Below the pieces are notes generated by a model. That model worked only from the letters and a program-made list of their open reading frames with translations, was not told the origin of the DNA and did no database searches. From Cerioporus squamosus (taxonomy: Eukaryota; Basidiomycota; Agaricomycetes; Polyporales; Polyporaceae), in assembly GCA_022592435.1 (NCBI GenBank), contig JABYQS010000317.1:1-31736 (forward strand): a stretch of DNA of 31,736 nucleotides. The letters are read 5' to 3'. The position numbers were made by a program, and so were the translations under genes. Positions 1 to 11,057 of this stretch are shown piece by piece (the stretch's first letter is position 1; every line of letters starts with the position of its first letter).

Positions 1-90
1 GCCATCCGGTCTGCGCCGACCCCTCCGCATACGGTGCAAACAGGTGCAAGCTTGACTCTCGCGGACGGGTCCAGCCTCGCCTTGTTCCTC

Positions 91-770
91 GCCTCGTCTC
101 CACTTGAAGTCAATCACCCCGGCATCTCATGCTTTGCCGCTCTCGCCCCTGGCTGTCCCAGGTGTGTGCACGAGTGTACGACACCGCCGCACCGGCAACC
201 ACAATATCGTCTCGGCTAACTCTCTTCTGCGCTACAGGAGTCTGAGCCTACAGCACGCTGTGTCGTCGCGTACGTCCTCCCCTGGCACTGATAGACCCCT
301 CCGAACGTTTTCCGTATACGCACCGAGAGTCGGCCTCCCTTCATATGCGGGTCCTCTGTGCCGTCCCCGTCGTCGAGGCCTGGTCTCAAACCCTGCAAAC
401 ATGTCGTTATGGAACCCCGGCTGCCCTCACCTCCCCGTCTCGACTTCCGGCGGAAAGTCAATCACCCCGGCATCTTACGCTTCATGGTTTGCCGCTCTCG
501 CCCTGGCTGTGCAGGTGCGTGCACGAGTGTGCAACACCGGCAACCACAACGTCGTCTCGGCTAACTCTGTTTTACGCTACAGTACGCTGTGTCGTCACGT
601 ACGTCCTCCTCGGGTACCCTATATTATCCTCCGAATGTTTTCCGTGTACGCAACGGGTGTCGGTCTCCCTCCATCATAGCCTCTGCGCCATCCCCGTCGT
701 GGAGACCTGGATCTAAACCCTGCAGCCTGAGACATGTTGTTATGGAATCCGGGCTGCCCTCGTCACAGTG
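91..770. repeat. Two-copy tandem repeat, unit about 348 bp
   Basis: Two adjacent, diverged copies run roughly 91-430 and 433-770. Matching landmarks are offset by about 348 bp: the stretch around 107-125 recurs at 455-473, the 'gtctcggctaactct' block near 210 recurs near 555, and the 'atgg aa(c/t)cc gggctgccctc' end block at about 408-427 recurs near 740-760. Weak similarity of 1-60 to the end of a unit suggests a third, partly cut copy beyond the left edge. Open frames here are short and are not conserved between copies, so I see no coding role. The repeat does not resemble a transposon end or a known element to me. Confidence 0.75.
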
Positions 771-3520
771 ACAATGCGCCGCCTGCATCCAGCGGCGGCA
801 TCCAGACCTGCAGACCTGCTGCGGTAACCACCTCTCGCGATTCAGCCCTGGTCTCGGCCCTCACACACGACGTCCCGCTGCGCGCACCGACTCCGTAATA
901 GGAGAATGCCGCACTCATCCCGTCATCACTATCTACGAGCAACTCCCGGTGGCGGTAACTAAACAACCAACCGTCCGGTCCATCACCAGAGTCACCAGGT
1001 CTGCTCCGCTCTGGGCAGAGGCTTGTGCAGGACCCGATGCTACATACCCCAGACACTCGTGTCCACGCGCTGCTCTCGGCAGGCACGACGTGACACGTCT
1101 GCCCCAGTCTCCGAATCCCTGCCTCGAGAGCTGAACGGCCCTCTTCCACATTCGAAGACTATAGCCTCGCTCGCTTGGAAGCTGCATGACGCCCGCGGTC
1201 GGTCGCAGTCCCTACATACGTGTCCCTCATCGGACATCTCACCTCGGTTACGGCCTACTTGCCTTGCCGCGCCCCCCAGAAGACCGCGGCATTTGCGACG
1301 ACTCGGGCGACGTTCTGGTCGCTCCCTGTCGGCAGCACCGAAACGATCTGGCCGTTGCGTGGACATGAAACGCCTGTGCCAGCGGTCGGAGCTTGCTTAC
1401 TGTGGTCGACAGAGCGTCGAGAAGATGGTACGTCAGCCCTTCTCTGTCAGCTTCTCGTAACGGTGCCACGGCCCTCGTCTCACTGCGAATGCTTCTCGCT
1501 CAGCCCCCTCACAAATCTCTATGTGAGTCTTCTTCGCGCCATCCCACCACTGGAAGCGTCGACAGGAATCATCGGCACCTCCATCGTCCGGAACGTTGTG
1601 GGTATTCTTGGACTCGAGAGGAACCGCAGTGATAGGATTTGCGCCAGCACTGCTTCGCACCTCTCCCGCTCGGGTCCTTCCTGGCTCCGCCTCTTTCGAC
1701 GCCACAATGTCGCTGTCTTGGAACTTAGAGTCACTGCCTCTGTTCGCACTTAGGACGGCCTCGCCTTGTACCGAGTGTCTATTCCTGTCATCTGTTCGTT
1801 CAAGTATCCCTACTGATGCAAGTCTCTGGCTGCCAACGGATCCGGACACGGCGGGGAGACAGGACCAGGGACCTTGTCCTTCAACTCTCGTGTCGCTCGA
1901 TCACGCTCGGATCTTCCGTCCGTGGCACAACGCGTTCAGTCTTCGACACCTCCGACACCTTGGCCATGTTCTGTTCACTCCCGACGGCGCCGTCAGATCC
2001 AAACCCGGACCATACCGACTGTCAAGTCTTCCTCCAGGCACCGTACGTCAAGCCCAAGACCAGCAGTCCCAGCTCGTGCCCGCCTCACATCCTCCCGCTC
2101 GCCCCGTGCGCCGTCACCTGCCGCATTAATGGCACACGAAGCGAACGCAGACCGCCCGCTGTGTGATGGATGCACGGCGGGGTTGCCATATCGAGCCCAC
2201 GCACCCGGATCTCTGGCACAATCCGCCGTGTCGGCTCGATCGCGACGCATCAGATGCCATCTCGCGCTGCCATCTCGACAGGCGCCGTTCTGATCTGTAC
2301 TGTATACAGTACGGCGTCTGCCGCCCCCTCCTTGGCTTGGGCGACCGTCGCTGCGCCGTCCGCGTCATGTCCACCCACGGGCCACGAAGCTGCTCGTTGC
2401 ATGTGGTGATCGGCCGCATACCTTCCAGTGCCGAGTCTGAGTCTGACTGCCGTGCAATTGGCTTCAGGGTGGGCCAGATCTCCCTTCGTATGTATGCGGA
2501 ACGGGTTCGCAGGCCGGCTGGTCGCAGTGTAGCTATTCCCGCTGTCACGATGTCCCCGGAGTCCTAAGTATGTAGTCTCCTTGGTCCGTTGGGTCGTTGC
2601 TGACTTCGTCTGCCGTCTCATCCAGACTCGAAGTCTGACACTGACCCGAGCACTGACTCGAAATTTCAGAGTCATTGTCCGACGGTTCTGCCCTCGTGTT
2701 CGATGGGCGCATCACAACCTCTCTACCAAAGCGGCGCTCGCTGGGGCTTCGAATTCTTTTATTAATCCTCGACTAGTGGCTTGGCGGACTCGGACCCGGG
2801 ACGATGCATGATGCATGAGAATGTACTCACGCTGAGCCTCACCATCAGTATCACCGTTCTTCGACCGAACGCAAATCAGAGAGCCTTGATACGTATCGCC
2901 CTGTCGAATGCCGAGATACTGAACGTAGCACGGGAGCGATCGACGGCCCGTGCGATCTCAGGCCTAGGGAACGGCAATGACACTGGACAGCGTCAGAGCA
3001 ACGTTCACATTCATAAGTACTAGTAATAAGATGGAACAAATCCAAGTCTGTACGCACCTGTGCGCCCGGCCGGCGAGTCTCGAGCAGGATGAGTCGGATC
3101 CTGTTCGAACTTCGAAGCTTGGTGCAGGTCTGATCCTTCGTCGGCAGTTGTTATCCTCGCCGCGCACACGTGCACCGCACGCCCTATCGTCCGTCGAGAC
3201 GTCCACCCGAACGAACAGCATTCGGTACTTATGCGCAGGAAAGTGGGAGGAGGGCGGAGCCCGTCGGTGCGCCTCCAAGACAGCGATGACGTTTTTGTGT
3301 CGACGGTGCACGGAAGATGCGGACTCGGTAGATGGACTTGTGCTGTGCGACATCAAAGATAAGTGTGCACACACATGGATATGTAATGTCGACGTACAGA
3401 GACTATAAGATGAGGTACGCAAAACGTTGCGTCCACTCCTGCAAGCCCGAGTCCTCGGCTTCCGACTCGGGAGGCGGGCATGTACTGCTCTACAGCGTGT
3501 ATGTAGAGACAACTACTTGT
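771..3520. other. Gene-poor stretch without a supported gene
   Basis: About 2.7 kb with only short overlapping frames on both strands. None has recognisable domains or the short-intron exon structure seen in the real genes of this window. The composition is pyrimidine-rich on the plus strand between about 1,240 and 2,130. I see no tRNA, no reverse transcriptase or transposase motif and no clear terminal repeats. It could be decayed mobile-element sequence or ordinary intergenic DNA. Confidence 0.5.
2297..2312. repeat. Perfect 16-bp palindrome
   Basis: The 16 bases centred on the TATA at 2303-2306 equal their own reverse complement (GTACTGTATACAGTAC). It lies in the gene-poor stretch with no supported gene within a kilobase. 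A dimeric regulator site is possible in principle, but a chance palindrome cannot be excluded. Confidence 0.4.
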
Positions 3521-4040
3521 CCCCCATTCCGGACACGCAGACCAGCAACCGACCTGCCGAGTGCCCGCGCTCCAACCGATGGCGGCAGACCGTCTGTCCT
3601 GTCCTCCTGTCGCCGTGCATTCCCCGACACGCAAACCAGCACCCGACCCCCCGCCGAGTGCCCGCGCTGCGCCCACATTCGACGGATGCAGATCGTCAGC
3701 CCTCTTGTCCTTCGACTCCGGTAGCCGAACGAAGCTCGAAGAGGGGTCTGCCAGGGTCCCCCGTCCGGGGCACTTTTGATCAGCGGCGAGCTCAGGCCCC
3801 AGGTCCCGGTCCCGACGCGCAGACCCACACGCAGCGACGAGGTATCCGGAGGATGGCTGGACTGTACTATACGTACGGTACGCGCACGCGTGCATTCGTC
3901 GGCCGCCAGTGCCAGGTTCCCGGCTTGCCCTGTCGTCGTCTCGCCAGCAAGGTGGGCGTTGGTGGCGGGATGCGGTTCTGCACTGACTGTATACTGTAGA
4001 CGGGAGTCGTCGAGCATATAGGGGGGTGCTTGCACGCGCG

Positions 4041-4522
4041 GCTGCACGGAGGCGGGAGATGGACGGATGCAAGTACGGGCGCGCCGACAGCGGGCGCGGC
4101 GGTGTCCCATTCCCAAGATGGCTAGGCATTCTCCGAGTCCACGGGCCAGACTGAGGTGCAGGGGTCTTGGGGGACATCGGCGGAGGCGTGCGAGGGGGCG
4201 ATATCTGCACATGCTGGTACAGTCACTGGCAATCACGGACATGAGGTTTGCCAGGACTGCATCTGCATTGCGTGAAGTGGGGCGACAAACGACTCACCCC
4301 GGCCTCGTTCTCGTCCTCGATGATCGCGGCAAACTTCTCGTTCTCTTCCACCTCGTGAACGAGAGACCGTTCGACTTCCTCCTGGTCCTGGCCGAGCACG
4401 TCGCGTAGCTGTTCACGGTAGCTGCCGGTTGGGTCAGCGGCGTCGACGCTGCAGACAAAGCCCGCCTCCTCATCTTCGTCATCCTCGCCTTCATGTTCGT
4501 CCTCGTCCTCGCCGTCACTCAT
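4041..4522 (-). pseudogene. 5' gene fragment: acidic exon plus proline-rich exon
   Basis: I do not recognise this protein. From an ATG at 4522, 75 codons run to a clean donor (GGG|GTGAGT at 4298/4297). Residues 2-19 are almost all Asp/Glu, and about 34-70 look like charged helix (SYREQLRDVLG, then EEVERSLVHEVEENEKF). A second exon starts near 4204 after an AG acceptor in matching phase. It is rich in Pro and Ser, with motifs such as PPRTPPPMSPKTPAPQSG and ending near LHPSISRLR. The frame then runs into the shared repeat module without a conventional ending. It looks like the amino-terminal part of a larger protein whose remainder is missing. The pair of exons sits inside a ~494-bp stretch absent from the paralogous copies, flanked by 7-bp direct repeats CGCGCGG (4035-4041, 4536-4542). 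A gene fragment carried in by insertion is my inference; the alternative is loss from the other copies. Confidence 0.45.
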
Positions 4523-5318
4523 GAGTTCCTGGAGCCGCGCGGAGTGGTCGCCGGGAGGGCGCGTCCGTGCGGGGTCCTGGGGGCGGGGACGAAGGTGTGT
4601 GCTGCCTCTGACCGGTACCAGGCTCGCGAGGACGGAGTGTTCGCAGCGACGCTAAAGCTCGCAGACTAGTACACAGGCCAGGTCCGGACGGCGCGCAGAA
4701 AGCCTGAGAGCGTCGAGCGATGCGGGTAGGTGTTCACGCCGACGAGTCGCGCTGAGTGCCGCTTGGGCGTGCTCGGACGGATCCGTGACGTTCGAGTTTG
4801 ATAGTTCGGGCATCCACTACTAGTGAGTCGAGCTTGCGTGGACTGCAAGGACACTGAAGGGGTAGCTGCCGACGACGACGCATTCATGCACATTGCTCGG
4901 CTTGACAAGTGAAAGCCATGTACGCCCATACGTGCTTGATTCTTGGAAGTGGCCGATCAGTCAGCGCAACGATCATGCAACCGACAGAGTGCGTACCGCA
5001 GCAGCTCACCGTCCTAGTCTAAGGGAATACTACTCAGGGCAGCCGCCAGCTTATGATCTGTGTGCGTATATGGATAGCGAGAGCCACACGCAGGGTCCGC
5101 GTGCCGTTGATGCTCAGGTCGCCAGTGGGAGTTTGCCTTCCCTAGGCAGACGAGCGAGCGGGCCAATCGAAGGTGGGATGATTGGCCGGTCCCGGGGTTT
5201 GAAGCTGCGAGTTCTTCCGACTTGCACTCTGGCGCGTACGGTCCGCAACAGGTCAGCAATGTTAAGAATATAGGTGTACATACGAGCACGGCCATGATGT
5301 CGATACAACTGCAAGCCA

Positions 5319-5816
5319 TCAGGCAGACTCGGGATCTGTGCGGCGGAGGTCATCGAGAGGCACGCGGACCAGCCGCTCGCCCGCCGTCGTCGCGGACGCG
5401 TCTTCATCCTCCCCACGGCGCTGTTCGCGTTGCGATACTAGAGGAGACAGTGAGCTCGGCGGGAAGGCTCGGACGCGCATAAAGACACGTACAGAACAGG
5501 TTGAGGATCCCGAACATGTTTGGCCAGTGCTCGAGCACTTCTCCGTGAACTAGGACCGTCGAACGGGGGTTCTCAGACTCGCGATGATGGTCCTACTACC
5601 AGGGAACGAGAGGTGCGCACCTATGCCCGCATCCGCCATGACATCGAACTCGTCTCCCAGGTCCTCTATGCGCCTCACGAAGCTGGCGCTGGCTCGCTCG
5701 AGGGCAGCGACGGCCTCGAACTCTTTCTTCTTCTCTGCGAGCTTGGCTGCCGCTGACGCGCTGGATGCCGAGCGCGGAAGTTGAGAGTGGCGATGGGGGG
5801 CAAGTGAAGCACGCAT
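5319..5816 (-). CDS. DASH complex subunit Dad2, copy A
   Basis: Dad2 is a small subunit of the DASH/Dam1 complex, which couples outer kinetochores to spindle microtubules. Three exons join in frame: 5816-5621, 5549-5493 and 5437-5319, giving 123 aa. Introns are 71 and 55 bp with GT..AG ends. The second has a length not divisible by three, so splicing is required. Family hallmarks are visible: a basic/polar N-terminus with HSQLP, the AKLAEKKKEFEAVAALERAS helix (about 24-43), DVMADAGI (about 58-65), VLEHWPNMFGILNLF (about 69-83) and a conserved tail with GERLVRVPLDD. Compared with copy B it differs at about 14 of 123 aligned residues, including Gln-to-His and Arg-to-Gly inside the WPNMF block. 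It also lacks two codons (Val-Leu) present in copy B at the end of exon 1. Upstream sequence is unrelated to that of copy B beyond about 30 bp. It appears intact; whether it is expressed is unknown. Confidence 0.88.
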
Positions 5817-5850
5817 GGTCGCGGGAGAGACGGCCGACGAGGAGGATCGG

Positions 5851-7053
5851 CGCACGTAGCGTCATCGCTATACTTACTCCGCACCCACGTTTCGCGACCC
5901 GAACAGACATCAGGGCATCCCAGACCCAGGCCCGTCCAAGTGTTGCATTGCTGCGATGCTCGTATATGATCATTGTTCCGGTACGTCTTCGAGTTTCGCA
6001 CTTCGCCCGCGGTGTTCAGGGCTCGCATGCGTGTGCGCTGTACTGACGGCTGAGCGTGGTTGACAGATGTTCTTCTCGTCACGTCCTGGTTCTCGAGTCT
6101 TCGAAGCCGCGCACGAAGCCGGGATAAGAATACCTCGCTGTCATTGCAATCCAAGTAACGCGTGTCGGTATGACGCGCTTCCAGGTCGCCGTCCTGGAGG
6201 TCGCATTCTCATTCTACCGTTGAGGATAACTGACAGCTATCCCGCCCTGGAGGAGCCGCAGAGGAGGCGGGATGTGTAGGGTCTCCTGCTTCGCCGCGTG
6301 GACCATCCGTGGCGCATAGTCATCGGAGGAGCATGTTCATGCGTTGTCCGGCGAGGCTGTCGCAGTGAGTACCGCAGGTAGTCCAGAGCTGTATGCTGAA
6401 TGTGCTTAACACGGCAAACTCCGCTCCTCCTCGACCGTGGATCAATCCCGGACCGCTCAGCAAAGATTGACCTCAGACAGACATCGCGGAGAGACGGAGC
6501 CCAAGCCAATCGTCCCCGTCTCAATGTATTATGTCGTACGACGCGTGTACTATGCTCCCGAGTCCCGACGTCACAACGATAACTTCCAACGCAATGAAAC
6601 TGCAAGGCACGTTCCCGCAGATTTGTTCCTGTGGCCGAACTGATCACTAAGTACTCCGACCTAGTACCTCCCGACGTTCTGGCTCAGCGCTCAGATCCAC
6701 TTTCGTCAGTAGTACGATTTCCAGGATTACCTCTGATGTCCTACTTGTCTTGTAGTCCTGTAATGGTGCGTGATACATAGTTTAAACATGTTCACTGAGT
6801 GTATGTCTCTTCAATGTAGTCGGACGTCATGACAAGACGTAGGAATACCCCAAGCCGGCTGTGCAGCGCTGAAGCAGTGGCATGTTCTCGTCACCTCAAG
6901 CCTCCACCGCGCGCACTGCCATGAGACATTACGCAGCGCTTGCTATGCATTATCCCACAGGGTCCCAGAAGAGCCCTCGCCGAGCGTCCTTCTCTCCTCG
7001 TCCTTTGACCCGCAGGTCGCAACCCGGACCATCCCCGTCCTTCCTCTGCTGCC
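5851..7053. other. Intergenic region between dad2-A and HET-1
   Basis: The two flanking genes are divergent, so this 1.2 kb should hold the promoters of dad2-A (minus) and HET-1 (plus). Only short unconnected frames are present and none has recognisable motifs. No convincing TATA box or repeat was seen. It has no counterpart upstream of dad2-B, so it marks the unique sequence outside the duplication. Confidence 0.5.
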
Positions 7054-9078
7054 ATGCGCCTCCTCAACACTACGACAGGCATGTTTGTCGAGGTTAACAG
7101 CTCTCTAGACGTGCCATATGCCATCTTGTCACATGTTTGGAACGCCAACGGTGAACAGTCTTATGCGGATGTTCGGGAGATACAGATCTCCGTCAAGTCT
7201 CGCGATCATACGAGGCATCCTGCTGAGAGCGGAGAACAGGTAAGCACATTGGTTGGGTAATCATATCCGGAAGCAAGCTCATAAATCGTGCTGTCCACTC
7301 CATTACCGCCTGTCCTCATCTTTCACCGCCGATCGACTGCTGTATTTTCCAATGGTGCGACTCGGATCAAGGCAGATCCTCCCACCGGAGAGCCTGAGGA
7401 TCTCTCTATCCTCGATGATCCCAGAATATCTGCGAAGATTCGGTGTGCCTGCGCGGTTGCAAGGGCTCACGGACACTCGTACCTGTGGATCGACTACTGC
7501 TGTATCGATAAGACAAGCAGCGCAGAATTGTCTGAAGCGATCAACTCTATGTGCCAGTGGTACCAAGACGCGGTGGTCTGCTACGCCTACCTTGTTGATG
7601 TACCGGCCGGCCATAGTCTACGCGTACCCGGTTCATACTTCTCTCGAAGCAGGTGGTTCACTCGCGGGTGGACGCTCCAGGAGCTGATAGCTCCTCACAC
7701 CGTCGTCTTCCTGTCTGGCGAATGGGAGCCAATCGGGAACAAGTATGACCTTGCGGCAGTCATTGAACTCATCACGGGCATCGAGCAGGAAGTCCTCGTT
7801 GGATACAAACCGCTGAGGGCTGTCAGCGTCGCAAAACGCATGTCGTGGGCTTCGGAGAGGACCACTACTAGGGTGGAGGACGAGGCTTATTCGTTGATGG
7901 GAATCTTCGATATCAGCATGCCGACATTGTACGGGGAGGGCAGACGCGCTTTCCACCGCTTGCAGGAAGAGATCCTGAGGCGGATACCCGATCAGAGCAT
8001 CTTTGCATGGGGATTCTATCACCAGGACCCGCTCTCCACCATCCAAATACCTCTCCACCTGTCCCCAAATCCACACGTCTACAATGATTCTTTCTTGGCT
8101 CCTTCTCCGTCATACTTCCGACCATCTCGGGACGTTGAGATTGATGTCATCCCACCCCAAGAGTTAACCACTCGCTTACGCCTCTCGGGACGCACGACTC
8201 CGGGCTCTATCATACTATCCTCCTACGGGGTGCACACACAGATGCCGCTTATTTGCTGTGATCATATCGTGGCCTCTGACGCGTATTCCAAATCACTCTC
8301 TGTCTATCTCGTCATTCTGGCCTGCGAGGTCTTTAATCGGCACAATCCCGCTCTCCGCGGGATGATCACCGCCGTCTGCTATGCGGATCCTCCGCAATGG
8401 CGAGATGATAACTCAGAACTCTTCCTGCGTGGCGCCCAAGTGTATCGGAACTTCACCGACAATGGGGCCAATAATGCGCGTCTCATCATACTCCCGAATG
8501 ATTCAGACCTTGCGACATCTACCCTCATTGCAACTGCCCAAGTCAAAGGTGTCTATATCACAGCCGACTACTTGAATGTGCCACATCAGATACGCAGGGT
8601 GGCCCGGTTCAGGTGTCTCCCTCCTAAGCCGGAGTTCTTCGCTCTTGGCCGGAAGAGCGAGGGTGACCTGCAGATGAGGGGGTATAGCAACTACCATGAT
8701 CCGACCCACTCCCTGTATCCGACCGACCATGGCGTCCTGGTGGTAACAAACCATCTGGGATCTTCCGCAATCATCCGGTTTGGAGGGGATGGCTCGCCGT
8801 TTGTCCCTTCATACGTCACTCTAGAACGCTGGCTTGGAGGATATCCCGCTGTGTCTATCTTGGGAGATGGTCACCTGGACGTGCCGGAGGTCGCGACGGT
8901 GCTTTTACCGCCGCGGTCGGAGCTGTGCACCCAGACGTCGTACGGTGACACGTTCTTTCAGGTCTCGTTTTCCTCCAGCAAGTCGAATCTTCCCTGGAAA
9001 GTGTCCTTGGATTATGATGCAACATTTTCCATGTGGATTCTCGAGATTTCGTCGCCGCCATCCGGTTCTACACGATGA
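7054..9078 (+). CDS. HET-domain protein HET-1 (intact)
   Basis: HET domains (PF06985) act in fungal heterokaryon incompatibility and can trigger cell death; they are often compared with TIR domains. Exon 1 (7054-7239) starts MRLLNTTTG and contains YAILSHVWN at about residues 22-30. The GTAAGC donor at 7240 joins in phase to 7372 (acceptor AAG, rather weak), and exon 2 runs open to TGA at 9078, giving about 630 aa. HET blocks in order are KIRCACAVARAHG, LWIDYCCIDKTSSAELSEAI (about 100-119), SRWFTRGWTLQELIAP (Trp near 162) and RVEDEAYSLMGIFD followed by MPTLYGEGRRAF. The remaining ~350 residues form a C-terminal region shared in outline with HET-2 and HET-3 (SSYGVH, CDH, LACE, SMWILEIS near the end). 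It has no transmembrane segment. This is the only one of the three HET genes without frame damage. It lacks the tiny extra first exon of the other two. Confidence 0.9.
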
Positions 9079-9344
9079 CATCTACAGTCTGTTTCCGCCT
9101 AGGTCCTCCTTCGTGTTGTACTATGTATCCCGAATCGCTGAACAATCCCTTTTTCCATGTATTGTATGGACATCACAAGTCACCTTTACCATGTAGACCC
9201 CATTCCGTGAACGAGAAGTTGCAATGGCAGATAGCTTAGGTACGAGATCGTCGTCGGGAACGCAAGGACGGAGAACATGGTTCTCCTGTCCGACGTCCGA
9301 GTCTCTGTGCGCACTGGGATAGAGAGACAGCGACGTCCTATCCC

Positions 9345-10640
9345 CGTCCGAGCGCATTCTCCGACACGCACTGGCAGACCAGCAACCGACCCGCCGAGTG
9401 CCCGCGCTCCGACGGACGGCGCGAGACGGATGCAGACCGTCTGTCTTCCTGTCCTCCTGCACCCTGAGGCGGCATCGAGGGGTCCATGATCCGGCGCACG
9501 TTTGATCACCGGTACTCGCAGGCCCCAGGTCCCGGTCCCGACGCGCAGACCCATACGCAGAGACGAGGTATCCGAAGGACGGCTGGGCCGCACGTACGCG
9601 CATGCGTGGATTCGTTGGCCGCTGCCCCGTTCAAGTTCCCGGAGTGTCGTCGTCTCGCCAGTAAGGTGGACGCGGCCGGATGCAGTTCTGTAGTGCCTCA
9701 TGTTCGCAGATCGCAGATATCGACTCGGAGACTGTACACGGTAGGGACGCATGCACGCGTTCAGACGACGCAGCCGGGAGGGTGCGTCCACGACCCGCCT
9801 GCGACCTAGGCGGTGGCGACAAAGGTGTGGGTGTGTGCTGCCTTCACCGGTACGCAGGCTCGCGAGGACGGAGCGCTTGCAGTGACGTTGACGATCGCAC
9901 GTACCCGTCCACAGGCCAGTTCCGGACGGCGCGCAGACAGGGGGCCAAGCGATGCGAGTAGGTGCTGGGCCGTCGAGACCTAACCAGACGCTTTGAGGGC
10001 CACCTGGGCGTGTGCGGGCGGACACACAACGTTCGAACTCGATGGCGCGGACATCGCCTGTGATAGTGAGTTGAAGAGTAGTCCGCCGTCCAGGGCACGT
10101 TTGATCACTGACCAGCTCACGCCTCAGGTCCCGGTCCCGGCGCGGAGACCCAGACGCAGCGACGAGGTATCCGAAGGATGGCTCACGCTGAGCCGTACGT
10201 ACGCGCATGCGTGGATCCGTCAGCCGCTGCCAGGTTCCCGGCTTGCCTTGTCGTCGTGTCGCCAACAGAGTGGACGTTGGCGGCCGGACTCTGCGATTTC
10301 TGCAGTGCCACATAGTTCGCAGATGCAGATGTACTGTAGATTGTAGACGGGGAGTCGTCGAGCATACAGGGGAATCTTGCCCGCGTTCAGACGACGCAGC
10401 CGGGAGAGGGCGCGTCCGCGCGGGGTCCTGGGGCGGCGACAAAGGTGTGTGCTGCCATTTTACAGGTACGCAGGCTCGCGAGGATGGAGTGCGCCCAGGA
10501 TGATAGTGAGTGGAGCTTGCGTAGACCGCGAGGACGCTGAACGGATGGCAGACTGTGAACACCGCTGCCGACGAGGACGCATACATGCATATGGCTCGGC
10601 TTGACTCTGGAAGACAGAAGCGGATACGCCCATGCTTCGT
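9345..10640. repeat. Tandem pair of a ~0.6-0.7 kb non-coding module
   Basis: Unit 1 is about 9,345-10,085 and unit 2 about 10,086-10,640. Both share a block around 'caggtcccggtccc(g)' (9,520 and 10,120), a 'cgtacgcgcatgcgtgga' block (9,594 and 10,198), a 'ttcagacgacgcagccgggag' block (9,759 and 10,386) and a 'ggtacgcaggctcgcgagga' block (9,849 and 10,465). Unit 2 lacks the piece found at about 9,890-10,060 of unit 1. A single, partly rearranged copy lies at 3,521-4,930. A 485-codon minus-strand open frame spans both units, but equivalent segments of the two units are read in different frames, which argues against coding. Confidence 0.75.
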
Positions 10641-11057
10641 CAACGCGTGCTGTATATCCTGCAGTGTCTGATCAGTCAGCGCGCAACAATCATGCAGCAG
10701 ACAGAGTGCGTACCGTAAAAGCTCACCGTCTGGGTGTAAGAGATCACTATCATGGGCAACCGCCAGCTCAAGGAACGGGTGCGTGCCTGAATAGCGAGGG
10801 CCACGCGCAGGGTCCGCTGGTATGTCTTTCCCTTGATGCTCAGGTTGCCAGTGGACGTTTGTCCCGGGCCCTAGGCAGACAACTGGGCAGATCGATCGAA
10901 GGTGGAAAGGACGGCCAGTGGGGTTGGAGGAGCCGGGAGTTCTTACGAATTGCGCTCTGGTGTATACGGTTCGAAATAGGTCAGCACTAGTTGGATTTCA
11001 GGTGTACATACGAGTACGGTCACGACCAGGTCACGACATCGATACAGTTTCAAGCCA

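Larger units (their letters stand above)
3521..5850. repeat. Segmental duplication, copy A (contains dad2-A)
   Basis: This block matches 9,345-11,585 in the same orientation, with moderate divergence. It contains a non-coding repeat module (about 3,520-4,035 and 4,545-4,930), the region downstream of dad2 (4,930-5,318) and the whole dad2 gene. Similarity stops abruptly about 30 bp upstream of the dad2 start codon. Within the first part, a roughly 94-bp unit beginning near 3,526 is repeated near 3,619. Relative to the other copy, this one carries about 494 extra bases between 4,042 and 4,535. The long minus-strand open frames across the module are not conserved in frame between copies, so I treat the module as non-coding. 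Confidence 0.85.

Noticed and set aside
1596..2129. Plus-strand frame of 177 codons in the gene-poor region
   Set aside because: No domain, no supporting splice structure and no paralogue in the window.
3353..4242. Two long overlapping minus-strand frames (285 and 250 codons)
   Set aside because: Apart from the proline-rich exon at about 4,065-4,204, they run through the repeat module and are not conserved in its other copies.
6237..6647. Minus-strand 136-codon frame between dad2-A and HET-1, with a tRNA-like 'ggatcaatcc' stretch near 6,439
   Set aside because: The frame shows no motifs. The sequence around the stretch does not fold into acceptor, D and anticodon arms, so no tRNA is called.
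9186..10643. A 485-codon minus-strand open frame
   Set aside because: It spans the tandem non-coding modules. Equivalent repeat segments are read in different frames and the frame is not kept in the third copy at 3.5-4.9 kb. The composition is Arg/Pro-rich, as expected for a chance frame in GC-rich DNA.
10960..10980. 'ggttcgaaa' resembling a tRNA B box
   Set aside because: No matching A box or cloverleaf around it; it lies in the dad2 downstream region.
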